The notes below the pieces were generated by a model. The model worked only from the letters and a program-made list of their open reading frames with translations. It did not search any database and was not told the origin of the DNA. A DNA stretch of 64,000 nucleotides from contig JAKOUW010000017.1 in the NCBI GenBank assembly GCA_029782365.1, positions 62,001 through 126,000 on the forward strand, written 5' to 3'. This DNA is from Chloroflexota bacterium (GTDB lineage Bacteria > Chloroflexota > Anaerolineae > Anaerolineales > UBA4823). Shown here in pieces: positions 1-9,801 of the stretch. Within the stretch, counting starts at the first letter, position 1. Each line of letters begins with the position of its first letter. Made by a program: the position numbers and the translations under genes.

Positions 1-2661
1 GATGAATTTACTGCACTGTATGAAACCTCGGTTGAAATCGCAGGGCAAACCGACCTGTCTGAAATTTTGCGCACCATCGCGGAACGCACCGCCAGACTGC
101 TCGACGTGCCAGGCTCGGGCATTTATCTTTACGATGAAACGATCGCCGAACTGCAAGTTGTCGCCTCGAATCACTCATTAATTCCCATTGGAGCCAGGCT
201 GCACCTGGGAGAAGGGATGGCGGGTCGAGTAGCGCAGTCTCGCCAGCCCTTGATCGTGGATGATTACAGCCTATGGGAACACCGCGCCGATCAATACAAT
301 CGGATTCCATTCAGGGCGGTGATTGAGGTGCCCATGCTGCACCGCGGTGTGTTGGTGGGAGTGTTGGCTGCATTCTGCGTCGAAGACGCTGCACGCCGTT
401 TCACCACGGCCGATATCCGCTTGCTATCGCTGCTGGCGAGCAGTGTGGCAGGCGCCATCGCCAATGCACGTGAGCTTTCTGCCCGCATCCAGGTTGAAGA
501 AGCTTTGCGCAAGGCTGAAGAAAAATACCGCAACATTTTCGAGAACGCCAGCGAAGCGATCTCCCAAACCACGCCGGATGGCCGCTTCATCACGGCTAAC
601 CCGGCCGCGGCGCGCATGTTGGGTTTCGATTCGGCAGAAGAATTGATGGCTAATATCCGGGAAATCAGCCATGAGTTTTATGTCCAGCCTGGCCGGCGCG
701 CCGAATTTATCCGGCTCATCCAACAGCAAGGCAGGGTACAGGGCTTCGAATCGCAAATTTACCGGCGAGATGGCTCGCTGGCCTGGGTGTCTGAAAATTC
801 TAGAGAGGTGCGCGACGCGACAGGCAAATTGCTTTACTACGAAGGAACGACCGTGGATATCACCGAGCGCAAACAGGCTGAGGCTCAGATTCGTCAGGAT
901 TTGGAACGCCAGGGTGCACTTCACGAAATCGACATGGTCATCGCTTCCTCTTTCGACCTGCAAACCAGCCTCGACCTGGTGCTCTCAACGGCTGTCAGCT
1001 TATTGGCTGTGGACAGCGCCTGCATCCTTCTGCTGAACCCGGCGAACAACCGCCTGGAATACGCGGCTGGCCTGGGTTTTCGCAGTCCGATGATCAAATC
1101 CACCAGCCTCGCACCGGGGCAGGGTTTTGCCGGCACAGCCACCGCCGAGCAGCGCCTGGTGCACGTCACCCACCTGGCGGATGATCCGCACAACCTCTTC
1201 CCGGCTGAATTCCTGGAGGAAGAAGGATTCATGAGCTATCAAGGCGTGCCGCTGGTAGCAAAAGGCCGGTTGTTAGGCGTTTTCGAAGTGTACCACCGCA
1301 AGGAGGCTGTCCGTGACCAGCACTGGGAGTCATTTTTCACCAACCTGGCCGGCCAGGCAGCCGTCGCCATCGACAATGCCCAATTATTCTCGGCTCTGCA
1401 GCATGAGCTGGCCGAGCGCAAGCTGGCCGAGGAAGCTTTGCTAAAATCCCACGCTCAACTGGAAATGCGGGTGGAGGAGCGCACGATCGCTTTGCGGCAG
1501 GCCAATGCCCATTTGGAGAAAGCCCTGCGCGTCAAAGACGAATTCCTGGCCAACATGAGCCACGAACTGCGCACACCGCTGAATGCCATATTGGGGTTGT
1601 CAGAGAGCTTAATCGAGCAGCTGGCTGGTCCTCTGGGCGAAAAACAGATTAAATATATCAATACAATCAACGAAAGCGGACGGCACTTGTTGAGCCTGAT
1701 CAACGATATCCTCGACCTGGCGAAGATCGAAGCCGGCAAAGTGGCGCTGACGATCGACAAAGTGAATATCAACGATGTGTGCCTGGCAAGCCTGCGGTTA
1801 GTCAAAGACCTGTCACACAGGAAACAGCAAAAAATCGAATATAAATTTGATGCCCGCCTGCACCTGATCCAGGCGGATGAACGCCGGCTGAAACAAATGA
1901 TCGTCAACCTGCTGAGCAACGCCATCAAGTTCACGCCTGACGAAGGTACGATCAACCTGGAGGTGCGCGCTGACCTTCAGAAAAGCCAGGTTCAGATCGC
2001 AGTGAGCGACAACGGCATCGGCATCGCGGCAGAAGACCTGCCGCGCCTGTTCCAACCTTTTTCGCAAGTCGATAACAGCCTGACACGCGCCTACAGCGGG
2101 ACAGGGCTGGGCCTGGTGTTGGTACAACAAATGGCGCGCCTGCACGGTGGATATGTGAGCGTTGAGAGCGCTCCAGGTGTGGGCAGTTGTTTCACCATCA
2201 GCCTGCCGTGGGCGCCTGGCGACATAGACACAGCCTATCCAACCGACCAGCGCTACCAATCGACACCAAAAGTCGGCCCAGCCAAAATCTTGCTGGCGGA
2301 CGACACAGAGGCGATGGTGATGGTGACCCGCGATTACCTGGAGGCCGCCGGCTACCAGGTGTTTACCGCCAACAACGGCCTGGAAGTCATCAACTGCATT
2401 TCTCAAGTGAAACCGGCTATCATTTTGTTGGATGTGCAGATGCCCGGCTTAAACGGCCTCGAAACAACCGCCAAGATCCGAACAATGGAGGCATTCAAAT
2501 CCACACCCATCCTGGCGCTGACAGCCTCAGCTATGGAAGGTGACCGCGAACGCTGTCTGGCGGCCGGCATGGATGATTACATCAGCAAACCCGTGCGTCT
2601 GCGCGACCTGGTAGATGTCATCGAAAAACACCTGTCCATTGCACGGCGGCTGACGGTATGA
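1..2661 (+). CDS. Hybrid sensor histidine kinase, 5' partial
   Basis: The reading frame is open from the first base, so the N-terminus lies outside the window. Visible order: a GAF domain (fragment residues about 1-155), a PAS domain starting at EEKYRNIFENASEAI, a second GAF (about 300-465), a coiled linker, HisKA with SHELRTP (His at about 521), HATPase_c with N, G1 (DNGIGI) and G2 (GTGLGL) boxes, and a C-terminal receiver with the phosphoacceptor Asp in LLDVQMPG (about 811) and a late Lys in SKPV. No membrane segment is visible, so this part is cytoplasmic and senses through GAF/PAS pockets. It autophosphorylates and passes phosphate to its own receiver; no output regulator is seen. Its stop overlaps the next start as ATGA, implying translational coupling. 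Confidence 0.93.
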   Translation, partial: DEFTALYETSVEIAGQTDLSEILRTIAERTARLLDVPGSGIYLYDETIAELQVVASNHSLIPIGARLHLGEGMAGRVAQSRQPLIVDDYSLWEHRADQYNRIPFRAVIEVPMLHRGVLVGVLAAFCVEDAARRFTTADIRLLSLLASSVAGAIANARELSARIQVEEALRKAEEKYRNIFENASEAISQTTPDGRFITANPAAARMLGFDSAEELMANIREISHEFYVQPGRRAEFIRLIQQQGRVQGFESQIYRRDGSLAWVSENSREVRDATGKLLYYEGTTVDITERKQAEAQIRQDLERQGALHEIDMVIASSFDLQTSLDLVLSTAVSLLAVDSACILLLNPANNRLEYAAGLGFRSPMIKSTSLAPGQGFAGTATAEQRLVHVTHLADDPHNLFPAEFLEEEGFMSYQGVPLVAKGRLLGVFEVYHRKEAVRDQHWESFFTNLAGQAAVAIDNAQLFSALQHELAERKLAEEALLKSHAQLEMRVEERTIALRQANAHLEKALRVKDEFLANMSHELRTPLNAILGLSESLIEQLAGPLGEKQIKYINTINESGRHLLSLINDILDLAKIEAGKVALTIDKVNINDVCLASLRLVKDLSHRKQQKIEYKFDARLHLIQADERRLKQMIVNLLSNAIKFTPDEGTINLEVRADLQKSQVQIAVSDNGIGIAAEDLPRLFQPFSQVDNSLTRAYSGTGLGLVLVQQMARLHGGYVSVESAPGVGSCFTISLPWAPGDIDTAYPTDQRYQSTPKVGPAKILLADDTEAMVMVTRDYLEAAGYQVFTANNGLEVINCISQVKPAIILLDVQMPGLNGLETTAKIRTMEAFKSTPILALTASAMEGDRERCLAAGMDDYISKPVRLRDLVDVIEKHLSIARRLTV

Positions 2662-3716
2662 ACAGCCGGTCAAATGGCAGACCATCCCTGAGTGTGTTGT
2701 TCTGGCTGGGATGCCTGCTGACTCTGGTCTTCCTGGGGATGGACAGCTTATGGCAGGCAGGCCTGCGGACCCTGGGCCTGTCGTACGGGCCGCGCTGGGA
2801 GACGGGGATTGCCTACTTCATCCTGCGCAGCGGACTGTTGGTGTTCTGGCTGATCGTGCTGCTGGCATTTTATCCGCGCAGGTCGCGCACCCAAAGATAC
2901 GTGTACACCGGCCTGTTAGCGCTTGCCCACCTGGCCCTGCTGGCCGCCAGCCTGTATGGATTTTATATCGAACCATTCCACCTGACAGTGAGTAAAATAA
3001 GCCTGCCGGTGAACGGGCTGCAGAAACCAATCCGCATCGTTCAGCTCAGTGATTTGCATGTCGAACGCACCACCCCACGCGAAGCGCAGATCCCGGGCCT
3101 GGTTGCCAGCCTGAAACCCGACCTGATCGTGCTGACCGGTGATTATATCAACGAAGCATACACGAACAACCAAAGGGCGATCGACGCGCTGCGCGCGCTG
3201 CTCGGCCAGCTCAGCGCGCCGCTGGGGGTATATGCCATCAACGGCAATGTCGAATCACCCTTTCGCATGGCCGAAGACCTGAACGGGTTGAATATCCGCC
3301 TGCTGGATGATGAGATCGTCCCTGTGCCAGGGACAGACAACCGGCTGGCCCTGTTGGGGTTGAGCTTTTACGAGTGGCGTGACAATGACAAAGCGTTGGA
3401 GCGCCTGAAAAGCCAGGCGCCAGCGGGAAGTTTCACCATTTTGCTCTACCATAAGCCAGATGTGGCGTACACCGCGCGGGATGTGGGCGTGAACCTTTAC
3501 CTCGCCGGGCACACCCACGGCGGGCAGGTGCGCCTGCCGTTGTACGGCGCCATTTTCACCAACTCGCGTTATGGAAAAACCTTCGAAATGGGTGAGTACC
3601 ATCTGGGAAACACCACCCTGTTCGTCAGCCGCGGCCTGGGATTCACGGCTGCGCCTCATGTGCGTTTCCTGGCGCCGCCCGAAGTGGTTGTGGTTGACCT
3701 GCTGCCCGCTCCTTAA
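2658..3716 (+). CDS. Membrane-anchored metallophosphoesterase (YkuE-like)
   Basis: 352 residues. The N-terminal third is hydrophobic with about three membrane segments. A calcineurin-type metallophosphoesterase domain follows, with the metal-ligand blocks SDLHVE, LTGDYIN, NGNVES, YHKPD and GHTHGGQ in the right order. The block that is usually GNHD or GNHE reads GNVE here, which is common in the YkuE branch. The family hydrolyses phosphoester bonds at the membrane face, and some members act on lipid or nucleotide-sugar substrates; the substrate here is unknown. The ATG overlaps the stop of the upstream kinase (ATGA), so the two are probably co-translated. Confidence 0.85.
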   Translation: MNSRSNGRPSLSVLFWLGCLLTLVFLGMDSLWQAGLRTLGLSYGPRWETGIAYFILRSGLLVFWLIVLLAFYPRRSRTQRYVYTGLLALAHLALLAASLYGFYIEPFHLTVSKISLPVNGLQKPIRIVQLSDLHVERTTPREAQIPGLVASLKPDLIVLTGDYINEAYTNNQRAIDALRALLGQLSAPLGVYAINGNVESPFRMAEDLNGLNIRLLDDEIVPVPGTDNRLALLGLSFYEWRDNDKALERLKSQAPAGSFTILLYHKPDVAYTARDVGVNLYLAGHTHGGQVRLPLYGAIFTNSRYGKTFEMGEYHLGNTTLFVSRGLGFTAAPHVRFLAPPEVVVVDLLPAP

Positions 3717-3801
3717 GCCTGGCCGTCTCTCCAACTTTCGTGATTTAATTATTTTTTTACACAGGTTTTATGCCAATCATATACCTGTTGGAGTAAGGTG
3801 T

Positions 3802-3867
3802 ATGCATTCGAAACGAGCGCAAGGATGCGCCTCGGTTGATATCTTAACTTTGAGAGCTCAGCCATGA
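3802..3867 (+). CDS. Possible 21-residue leader ORF coupled to the chemoreceptor
   Basis: A short frame starts at ATG 3802 with a good upstream ribosome site (GGAGTAAGG, about 5-8 nt spacing). It encodes about 21 residues ([11 protein letters not shown]...) and ends in a TGA that overlaps the next gene's ATG as ATGA. The chemoreceptor has only a weak ribosome site of its own, so the short frame could deliver ribosomes to it. There is no homology evidence; this is position and signal only. Confidence 0.35.
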   Translation: MHSKRAQGCASVDILTLRAQP

Positions 3868-6272
3868 AAATAAGATCAGGATTGTTCTTGAATTTCAACC
3901 GCCTGGCAGGATTTTTTCTCCACCTGCGCGGCAAATTACTGTTGGCTTTTTTATTGATTTCTCTACTGCCCATCGGAGTGCTCAGCACACTTAACCTGCT
4001 GCAAACGGATAAAGCCATGCGCGAGGCTACCCTGGCCTCGGCGCGGCGCAGCGCAGTTCTGACCGCCTCTTATGTGAACAGCCAGGTGTTGGAGCGCATC
4101 ATGGATCTGCGCGATCTGGCAGGCACAGCGCGCGTGCGCACCATGGACCCGGCCAAAGCCAAAGAAACCGCCCAGCAGTATTACAACGCATGGGGCCTGT
4201 ATGAGACGATCTTGATCACCGGCCCAGATGGCAAAAGCATCACCTCGACCGACAACAAAGATTACGACCTGAGTGACCGGCTTTACCTGCAAAAAGCACT
4301 GGCTGGTGAAGCGAACATTTCCGAGCCGCTGTACTCCAAGGCGACAGGCAGCCTGGTGTTTGTGGTGGCGGCGCCAGTGACCCAGGATAATAAAGTGATC
4401 GGCGCGGCGGTCGGCACAATCAGGGTAGAAACCTTCGCCAAGATCCTGGAACAGGGGCAAACCGGCGACACCGGGGAGGCGTACCTGATCAACAAACAGG
4501 GATACATGATCACCCCCTCCCGCTTTGACAGCCAGTTGAAAGCCTTGGGCAAAATTTCAACGCGCTCCGAACTGGAGCTGAAGGTGGACACCCTGGGCGC
4601 ACAAAAAGCCCTGGCAGGCATCACCGGTGTGGAAGAATACACCAATTATTTCGGCAGGCAGGTGGTAGGGGCGTTCAAACCGATCAGCGCCACGGGGTGG
4701 GGCATCCTGGTCGAGCAGGATGTCAGCGAAGCGTTGAGGCAGGTGGATGTGGTGCGGAACACGAACCTGGCGATCAGTGCCCTGGCGCTGGTGTTGGTTT
4801 TCGGCGCGGCGGCGTTCGTGTCGGGCAATATCTCGCGCCCGTTGCAGACGGTGACCCAGGTGGCGCGCCGCCTGGCGCGAGGTGAGATCAACCAGGAAGT
4901 CACGTTCCACAGTGGAGACGAAATTGGCGAGCTGGCTGAATCGTTTCGCCAGATGATCGCTTATCAGAAAACGATGAGCCAGGCGGCTGAGCGGCTTTCG
5001 CAAGGCAACCTGGTGACCGGCGTCAGCCCCAAATCGCCGGATGACATATTCGGGATATCTTTCAACAGCATGCTCATTTTCTTGCATCAGACAGTGGACA
5101 GCGTTTCAGAGAACGCCGCTGAGCTGAACCAGGCTTCGCGGCAGTTGGCCAATTCTGCTGCGCAAGCCGGCGAAGCCACGGAGCAAATCGCCCACACCGT
5201 CCAGCAGGTGGCCAGCGGCACCACCCGGCAGGCAGAATCGGTGGAGCGTGCCTTCAATGTGATGAGCGAACTGAGCCAGGCGATCGAAGGGGTGGCCAAC
5301 GGCGCCGCCAACCAGGCATTGGCGGTCGGCAAGGCATCGAACATCGCTTCTCAAATGACGCAAGCTGCCGAGCGCGTCGCCAACAGCGCCCAGGCCGTGA
5401 CGAAAGACTCAGAAAAAGCCGCCGCATCCGCCCGCGAAGGCAGTAAAACGGTGGAAGAGACTATCCACAGCATCCAGGCCATCCAGGCTACCGTGGGTAT
5501 GTCGGCGCAAAAAGTGCAGGAAATGGGCAAGCGCTCTGACCAGATCGGTCAGATTGTCGAGACGATCGAAGAAATCGCCTCGCAGACCAACCTGCTGGCG
5601 CTGAACGCCGCCATCGAGGCGGCACGCGCCGGCGAACACGGAAAGGGTTTTGCCGTGGTGGCCGACGAAGTGCGCAAGCTCGCCGAACGGGCCACCAAAG
5701 CCACCAAAGAAATCGGCGGACTGATTAAAACCATCCAATTGACCGTCAATGAAGCCGTATCCGCCATGGAGCACGGCGCCAGTGAGGTCGAAGCCGGCGT
5801 CGGGTTGGCGAAGCAGGCGGGCAGTTCCCTGCGCAGCATTCAACAGGCCGCCGAAGCGGTGTATCAACAGGCTGAACAGGCTTCCCAGGCCGCCGTGGAT
5901 ATGAACGCGGCATCCAACGAACTGGTCGCCGCCGTAGATTCCGTCTCCGTCGTCATCGAAGCAAACACAGTTGCCACCCAAAAAATGGCGGACCACTCGA
6001 AAGAAGTCGGTCACGCCATTGAAGAGATCGCGGCCGTCTCCCAGCAAGCCAGCGCCGCCGTGGAGGAAGTTTCCTCAGCCTCCGATGAAATGGCAGCTCA
6101 GGTGCAGGAGGTATCTGCATCTGCCCTGGGCCTGGCGGAGATGGCCAAAGCTCTGCAAAATGTTGTGGCGCAGTTTATCTTGGAACAGGAGATGCCTGTT
6201 TACCCGGTCGAATCCACAATCGAGGCAGCCAGCACAGAAATTGAACCCGAACCGGTGCCTGGCGCGGCGTGA
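3864..6272 (+). CDS. Methyl-accepting chemotaxis protein with Cache sensor
   Basis: 802 residues. A first membrane helix lies at about 15-45. A periplasmic-side dCache-like sensor (about 50-292) contains the typical [15 protein letters not shown] block. A second helix (about 298-322), a HAMP region (about 320-375) and a long helical signalling domain follow. The signalling tip carries the conserved [18 protein letters not shown] block near residue 570, then [15 protein letters not shown]. It reports small-molecule ligands to CheA/CheW, none of which are encoded in the window. The start is the ATG at 3864, preceded by a weak ribosome site (GAG) and overlapping a short upstream frame. Confidence 0.93.
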   Translation: MKIRSGLFLNFNRLAGFFLHLRGKLLLAFLLISLLPIGVLSTLNLLQTDKAMREATLASARRSAVLTASYVNSQVLERIMDLRDLAGTARVRTMDPAKAKETAQQYYNAWGLYETILITGPDGKSITSTDNKDYDLSDRLYLQKALAGEANISEPLYSKATGSLVFVVAAPVTQDNKVIGAAVGTIRVETFAKILEQGQTGDTGEAYLINKQGYMITPSRFDSQLKALGKISTRSELELKVDTLGAQKALAGITGVEEYTNYFGRQVVGAFKPISATGWGILVEQDVSEALRQVDVVRNTNLAISALALVLVFGAAAFVSGNISRPLQTVTQVARRLARGEINQEVTFHSGDEIGELAESFRQMIAYQKTMSQAAERLSQGNLVTGVSPKSPDDIFGISFNSMLIFLHQTVDSVSENAAELNQASRQLANSAAQAGEATEQIAHTVQQVASGTTRQAESVERAFNVMSELSQAIEGVANGAANQALAVGKASNIASQMTQAAERVANSAQAVTKDSEKAAASAREGSKTVEETIHSIQAIQATVGMSAQKVQEMGKRSDQIGQIVETIEEIASQTNLLALNAAIEAARAGEHGKGFAVVADEVRKLAERATKATKEIGGLIKTIQLTVNEAVSAMEHGASEVEAGVGLAKQAGSSLRSIQQAAEAVYQQAEQASQAAVDMNAASNELVAAVDSVSVVIEANTVATQKMADHSKEVGHAIEEIAAVSQQASAAVEEVSSASDEMAAQVQEVSASALGLAEMAKALQNVVAQFILEQEMPVYPVESTIEAASTEIEPEPVPGAA

Positions 6273-6325
6273 GGCGCAGGTGTTTTCGGCGGGCGCCAAC
6301 AGCCGCTCATGATCTATAAACCGCC

Positions 6326-6354
6326 TTGACATGCATCGGCCTTGCGCGTATAAT
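6326..6354 (+). promoter_or_regulatory. Consensus sigma-70 promoter of tRNA-Asn
   Basis: TTGACA at 6326-6331 and TATAAT at 6349-6354 are separated by exactly 17 bp, a perfect match to the housekeeping consensus. The tRNA begins 27 bases after the -10 box. Confidence 0.9.
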
Positions 6355-6380
6355 CAGCACGCTTGAGAAACAATGCACAT

Positions 6381-6456
6381 TCCCTGATAGCTCAATCGGC
6401 AGAGCGGGCGGCTGTTAACCGCTAGGTTCCAGGTTCGAGTCCTGGTCGGGGAGCCA
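6381..6456 (+). tRNA. tRNA-Asn (anticodon GTT)
   Basis: A complete 76-nt cloverleaf with encoded CCA. The acceptor stem TCCCTGA (6381-6387) pairs with TCGGGGA (6446-6452) with one G-T pair. The D-loop contains AATCGGCAGA, the anticodon loop reads CTGTTAA, and the T-arm carries GGTTCGAGTCC. The discriminator is G at 6453 and CCA is at 6454-6456. Confidence 0.97.
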
Positions 6457-6457
6457 G

Positions 6458-6489
6458 AAAAGCAGCGAACGAACACGTTGGCTGCTTTT
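6458..6489. terminator. Bidirectional hairpin terminator
   Basis: AAAAGCAGC (6458-6466) pairs perfectly with GCTGCTTTT (6481-6489). The T-rich right arm serves the tRNA, and the A-rich left arm gives a T-tract for the convergent minus-strand gene ending at 6496. Confidence 0.75.
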
Positions 6490-6495
6490 TGTTTG

Positions 6496-9400
6496 TTACT
6501 GCTTATTGAGACGATCCACCAGGTTGGTGTACAGCCGCGTGGTGGAGGTCAGTGGTTCGATGCCCAATTCCTGGCGAAACACCTGGCGGACCTCCTGGTA
6601 CTGGCGCATCAGCCCAGCCCGGTCTCCGAGAGCCGCATAGACGCGCATCACCTGGCAGTGCAAATCTTCGATCAGGTTATCCACGCGCAGCGCCCGCTGG
6701 AGCAGCTCCAGGGCGCGCGTATACCGCTCGTGGGCAAAATGAAAATCGGCCACGGTGCGCAAGGCGGAAATGTAATCTGCCATCAGCCGGCGTCTTTCGG
6801 GCAGCAGCCAATCATAGTACAGGTTATCGAGATACTCACCCTGGTAAAGGTCAATAGCCTGCTTGTACCAGTAAGCGGAGGTTTCCTCGTCTTTCGCGGC
6901 GCGCGCCAGGGCCAGGGCGCTGTCGAACTCATCCACATCCACACTGAAGGCCGTGGTATCCAGCCAGTATTCGCCGGTCTCCACCAGAATGACACGCTGA
7001 GCTGGGCTGGCGGAGCGCAGCGCGCTGCGCAGGCGGGAGAGTGCGGTGTGAAAGGCGGTCATACCGCGGCCGGGTTTATCGGCCCAAATTGCTTCAAAAA
7101 TGCGCTCGGCGGGGATGCGCTCATGCCGGAATGTGATGAAATACGCCATCAGGTCGCGCGCTTTGGCCGAGACCCAACGCTCTTGCGAGACCTCTTCGCC
7201 GCCAACCATGACTCGGAAAGGGCCTAGACACTTGACCAGCACAGCACTGCCGTGGGCTGTCCGGACTGGCTGGCGGCTGGCGGGCAGCTGCGCCAGCACG
7301 CGCCGTAAGAATTCAGACTGTTCCCCGCTTTCCTGCAGTGCCAGGCACACCACCCGGCTGCGCTCACCCTGGTCGATAAAGAGCTGGATGGCCTGGGTTG
7401 GTTCGATCATCGCCAGGGCCTGGCGCGCAAAGTCCAGGCCACTCTGGCTGCGGTCGGTCACCATGTGTATGTAGGCCAGGCCGAAATACACCATGGCCAA
7501 TGGAATGCGAAACTGGCGCCGCTCACCCACCTCAACCAGCTCGCTGAACAGGGTTTCGGCCCGGGAGGTCAAGTGGCCTTCGAGGGCCACATCCGCCAAC
7601 ACACTGCGGCACACAAAGGCTTCGTAGGTGTCCAGGCTGCCGGTGTAAGCCCACAAAGCGCTCTCAGCCAGCAGGCGGGCCTCTTCTACACGGCCCTGCC
7701 CGTACAGGTTGTAAGCCAGGTAACCGGTGGCCATCAGGCGTTCATAGGCGGCCAGCCCCAGATCCTGCGCCATTTCCATCGATTGGCGCAGGCAGGTTTC
7801 GGCGCGCACCGTTTCTCCTCGCCGGGTGAGCACGTTGCCCAAGGCGGTGTACGCGCTGGGCAGCAGCTCGCGCAGGTGCATTGCCTGGGCGAGCTCCAGG
7901 CCGCGCTCAGCGTAAGCCAGGGCAGTATCCAGCTCGCACCAGTAGAGATATGGGCTGACCAGGGAAATATACGCCTGGGCGGCGAGCGGTGAGAGGCCCT
8001 CCGGGGCGAGCTGAAGGGCCTCTTTGCAGTAGCGCACGGTGGCCTGCGGGTCGCCGTGCCACCAACAAATTTGTCCCAAAGACTGCAGAAAGTTGGCGCG
8101 CGACAGGGCTGAGAGATACGCACCAGCGGAGCGCGCTTCTTCCACGGCTTGCTCGGCCAGCGCCCGCCCCTGATCCATGCTGGACAGGAATCCACGGCTC
8201 TTGGCAAGCGCCATCAATGCCTCGGCGCGCGCCAGGTGATCGGCGAGCGGGGCGTGAGCCAGCGCCTGGCCGGCTAACGCCTCTGCCGTGCGGTAATTGC
8301 CCTGTGCCCGGTTCAACTCGGCCAATCGGGTGAGGGCGCGGCTGATACCGCTGGAATCGCCGCGCGCCGCGAAAGCGGCGCGTGCATCCTCATACGCATT
8401 GACAGCCAGCCCGGCTTCACCCAATCGACGGTGGACATTGCCGTGGTGAAGCAGAAGTTCGGGATAATCCTGCAAGATATTGGGTGGCAGGCTGTTCAGC
8501 GAGCGGTGCAGCGCTTCCACCCGCCCGCGCTCCAAATAATCCGCGGCGTAAGCCTGCACGGCGGCGGCGGCGGCCGGCCAATCTTGCGCCCGGCTGAAAT
8601 GCGTAAAGGCGGCTTCCATCTCCCCCTGGCTCTGGTAATAGCGGGCGGCTGCCGTGTGAATCGCCTTAAGCCGTTCCGGCTGTTCGCGCTGCAGCTTGCC
8701 AGACAGAAATTCATGAAATAAGTAATGGTAGCGGTACCAGCGGCGCTGAGCATCCAGGCTGGTGACGAACAGATTATCCTCCTCCAGCTGTTCCAGCGTT
8801 TGCTGGGCATCTTGAATACCCGGCAGAGCGTTGCAGGAAGCGGCGTCCATCTGAGCCAGGGCAGAAGTGCGCAGTAAAAACACCTGCCTATCCTGGCTCT
8901 GGCGGCGGAAGACTTCACCTGCCAGATACTCGAAGATATAGCGGTTTGAGCCGCTCAAGCTGGCAATCAGTCGTGCGGCGCTGGCGGCATCCTTACCGGC
9001 CAGGGAGGTGCGCACGATTTGCAGAGCCGAAGCCCAGCCCTCGGTTTTCTCATTTAGCAAAGCCAGGCTTTCATCTGTCAGGCCGGGCACCACCGCGGCG
9101 ATTTCATCTTCGCGGAAGCGCAGATCATTGGCGCGCAGTTCGGCCAGCAAGCCGCGCGCTCGCAGGCGCGCCAGGGCCAGCGGCGGGTCGATGCGCGTGG
9201 AAATCACCAGGTGAAACGAAGGTGGCGCGTTCTCCAGCAAGAAATCAACCAGTTGGTGAACGAGCGGATTGGTGATGAAGTGAAAGTCTTCCAGAACGAG
9301 CAGGCGCGCTTCAGCGGCGGATTCGGTGAGCTCATTCATCAACACTGTCAGCACCTGGTGAGGTGAAACGCTCGACCCGGCGCTCTCCAGCAAAGACTGC

Positions 9401-9705
9401 GCCGCCAGCCCCATCGAATTACCCGCCGGCTGGCCCACGCGGCGGATGCCTTCGATCACGTACGCCAGGAAAATATTCGGATCAGAATCCGTCTCATCCA
9501 GTTGGATCCAGGCCGCCGGCAGTGGAGAGCTGTGCAAATAATCAGCCAGCAGGGTGGTCTTGCCGTAGCCGGGCGGAGCTGATACCAACACCAACCGGCG
9601 GTTAGCGTGCTGTTCTAACCAGGCGATCAAATGCGGCCGCGGCAGGTGGTCGCCCAACAGTTGCGGGACCAGGAATTTGGTTTGCAGCAGAGCGGCGGGA
9701 TTCAT
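6496..9705 (-). CDS. STAND-type transcriptional activator with SARP/BTAD output (MalT-like)
   Basis: 1069 residues. An N-terminal MalT-like STAND NTPase has Walker A APPGYGKTT (residues 43-51) and a later LLVLEDFH Walker B. A long TPR-like helical region follows (about 370-800). The C-terminus is a winged-helix DNA-binding domain (about 820-900; LGPFRVMVGGEEV, then AFHTALSRLRSALR) and a bacterial transcriptional activation domain (about 905-1065). Such proteins couple inducer binding and ATP-driven oligomerisation to promoter activation. It faces away from the peptide-type transporter operon at 9802, so it may control that operon; this is inference. There is no ribosome site before ATG 9705, and a TATAAT ends only nine bases upstream, so the mRNA may be nearly leaderless. 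Confidence 0.88.
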   Translation of the reverse strand: MNPAALLQTKFLVPQLLGDHLPRPHLIAWLEQHANRRLVLVSAPPGYGKTTLLADYLHSSPLPAAWIQLDETDSDPNIFLAYVIEGIRRVGQPAGNSMGLAAQSLLESAGSSVSPHQVLTVLMNELTESAAEARLLVLEDFHFITNPLVHQLVDFLLENAPPSFHLVISTRIDPPLALARLRARGLLAELRANDLRFREDEIAAVVPGLTDESLALLNEKTEGWASALQIVRTSLAGKDAASAARLIASLSGSNRYIFEYLAGEVFRRQSQDRQVFLLRTSALAQMDAASCNALPGIQDAQQTLEQLEEDNLFVTSLDAQRRWYRYHYLFHEFLSGKLQREQPERLKAIHTAAARYYQSQGEMEAAFTHFSRAQDWPAAAAAVQAYAADYLERGRVEALHRSLNSLPPNILQDYPELLLHHGNVHRRLGEAGLAVNAYEDARAAFAARGDSSGISRALTRLAELNRAQGNYRTAEALAGQALAHAPLADHLARAEALMALAKSRGFLSSMDQGRALAEQAVEEARSAGAYLSALSRANFLQSLGQICWWHGDPQATVRYCKEALQLAPEGLSPLAAQAYISLVSPYLYWCELDTALAYAERGLELAQAMHLRELLPSAYTALGNVLTRRGETVRAETCLRQSMEMAQDLGLAAYERLMATGYLAYNLYGQGRVEEARLLAESALWAYTGSLDTYEAFVCRSVLADVALEGHLTSRAETLFSELVEVGERRQFRIPLAMVYFGLAYIHMVTDRSQSGLDFARQALAMIEPTQAIQLFIDQGERSRVVCLALQESGEQSEFLRRVLAQLPASRQPVRTAHGSAVLVKCLGPFRVMVGGEEVSQERWVSAKARDLMAYFITFRHERIPAERIFEAIWADKPGRGMTAFHTALSRLRSALRSASPAQRVILVETGEYWLDTTAFSVDVDEFDSALALARAAKDEETSAYWYKQAIDLYQGEYLDNLYYDWLLPERRRLMADYISALRTVADFHFAHERYTRALELLQRALRVDNLIEDLHCQVMRVYAALGDRAGLMRQYQEVRQVFRQELGIEPLTSTTRLYTNLVDRLNKQ

Positions 9706-9713
9706 CAGAATCG

Positions 9714-9719
9714 ATTATA
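9714..9719 (-). promoter_or_regulatory. -10 box almost abutting the activator start codon
   Basis: On the minus strand the hexamer is TATAAT. Its downstream end lies nine bases before ATG (9705), which places the transcript start within about three bases of the start codon. No clear -35 box is seen. Confidence 0.5.
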
Positions 9720-9801
9720 TCCCCTTCTTTTGCAAACTTTTTGAAAACTCAAGATGATAAGATAACTCCATGTGCCAACCCATATTCAATTGGAGGAGAC
9801 T

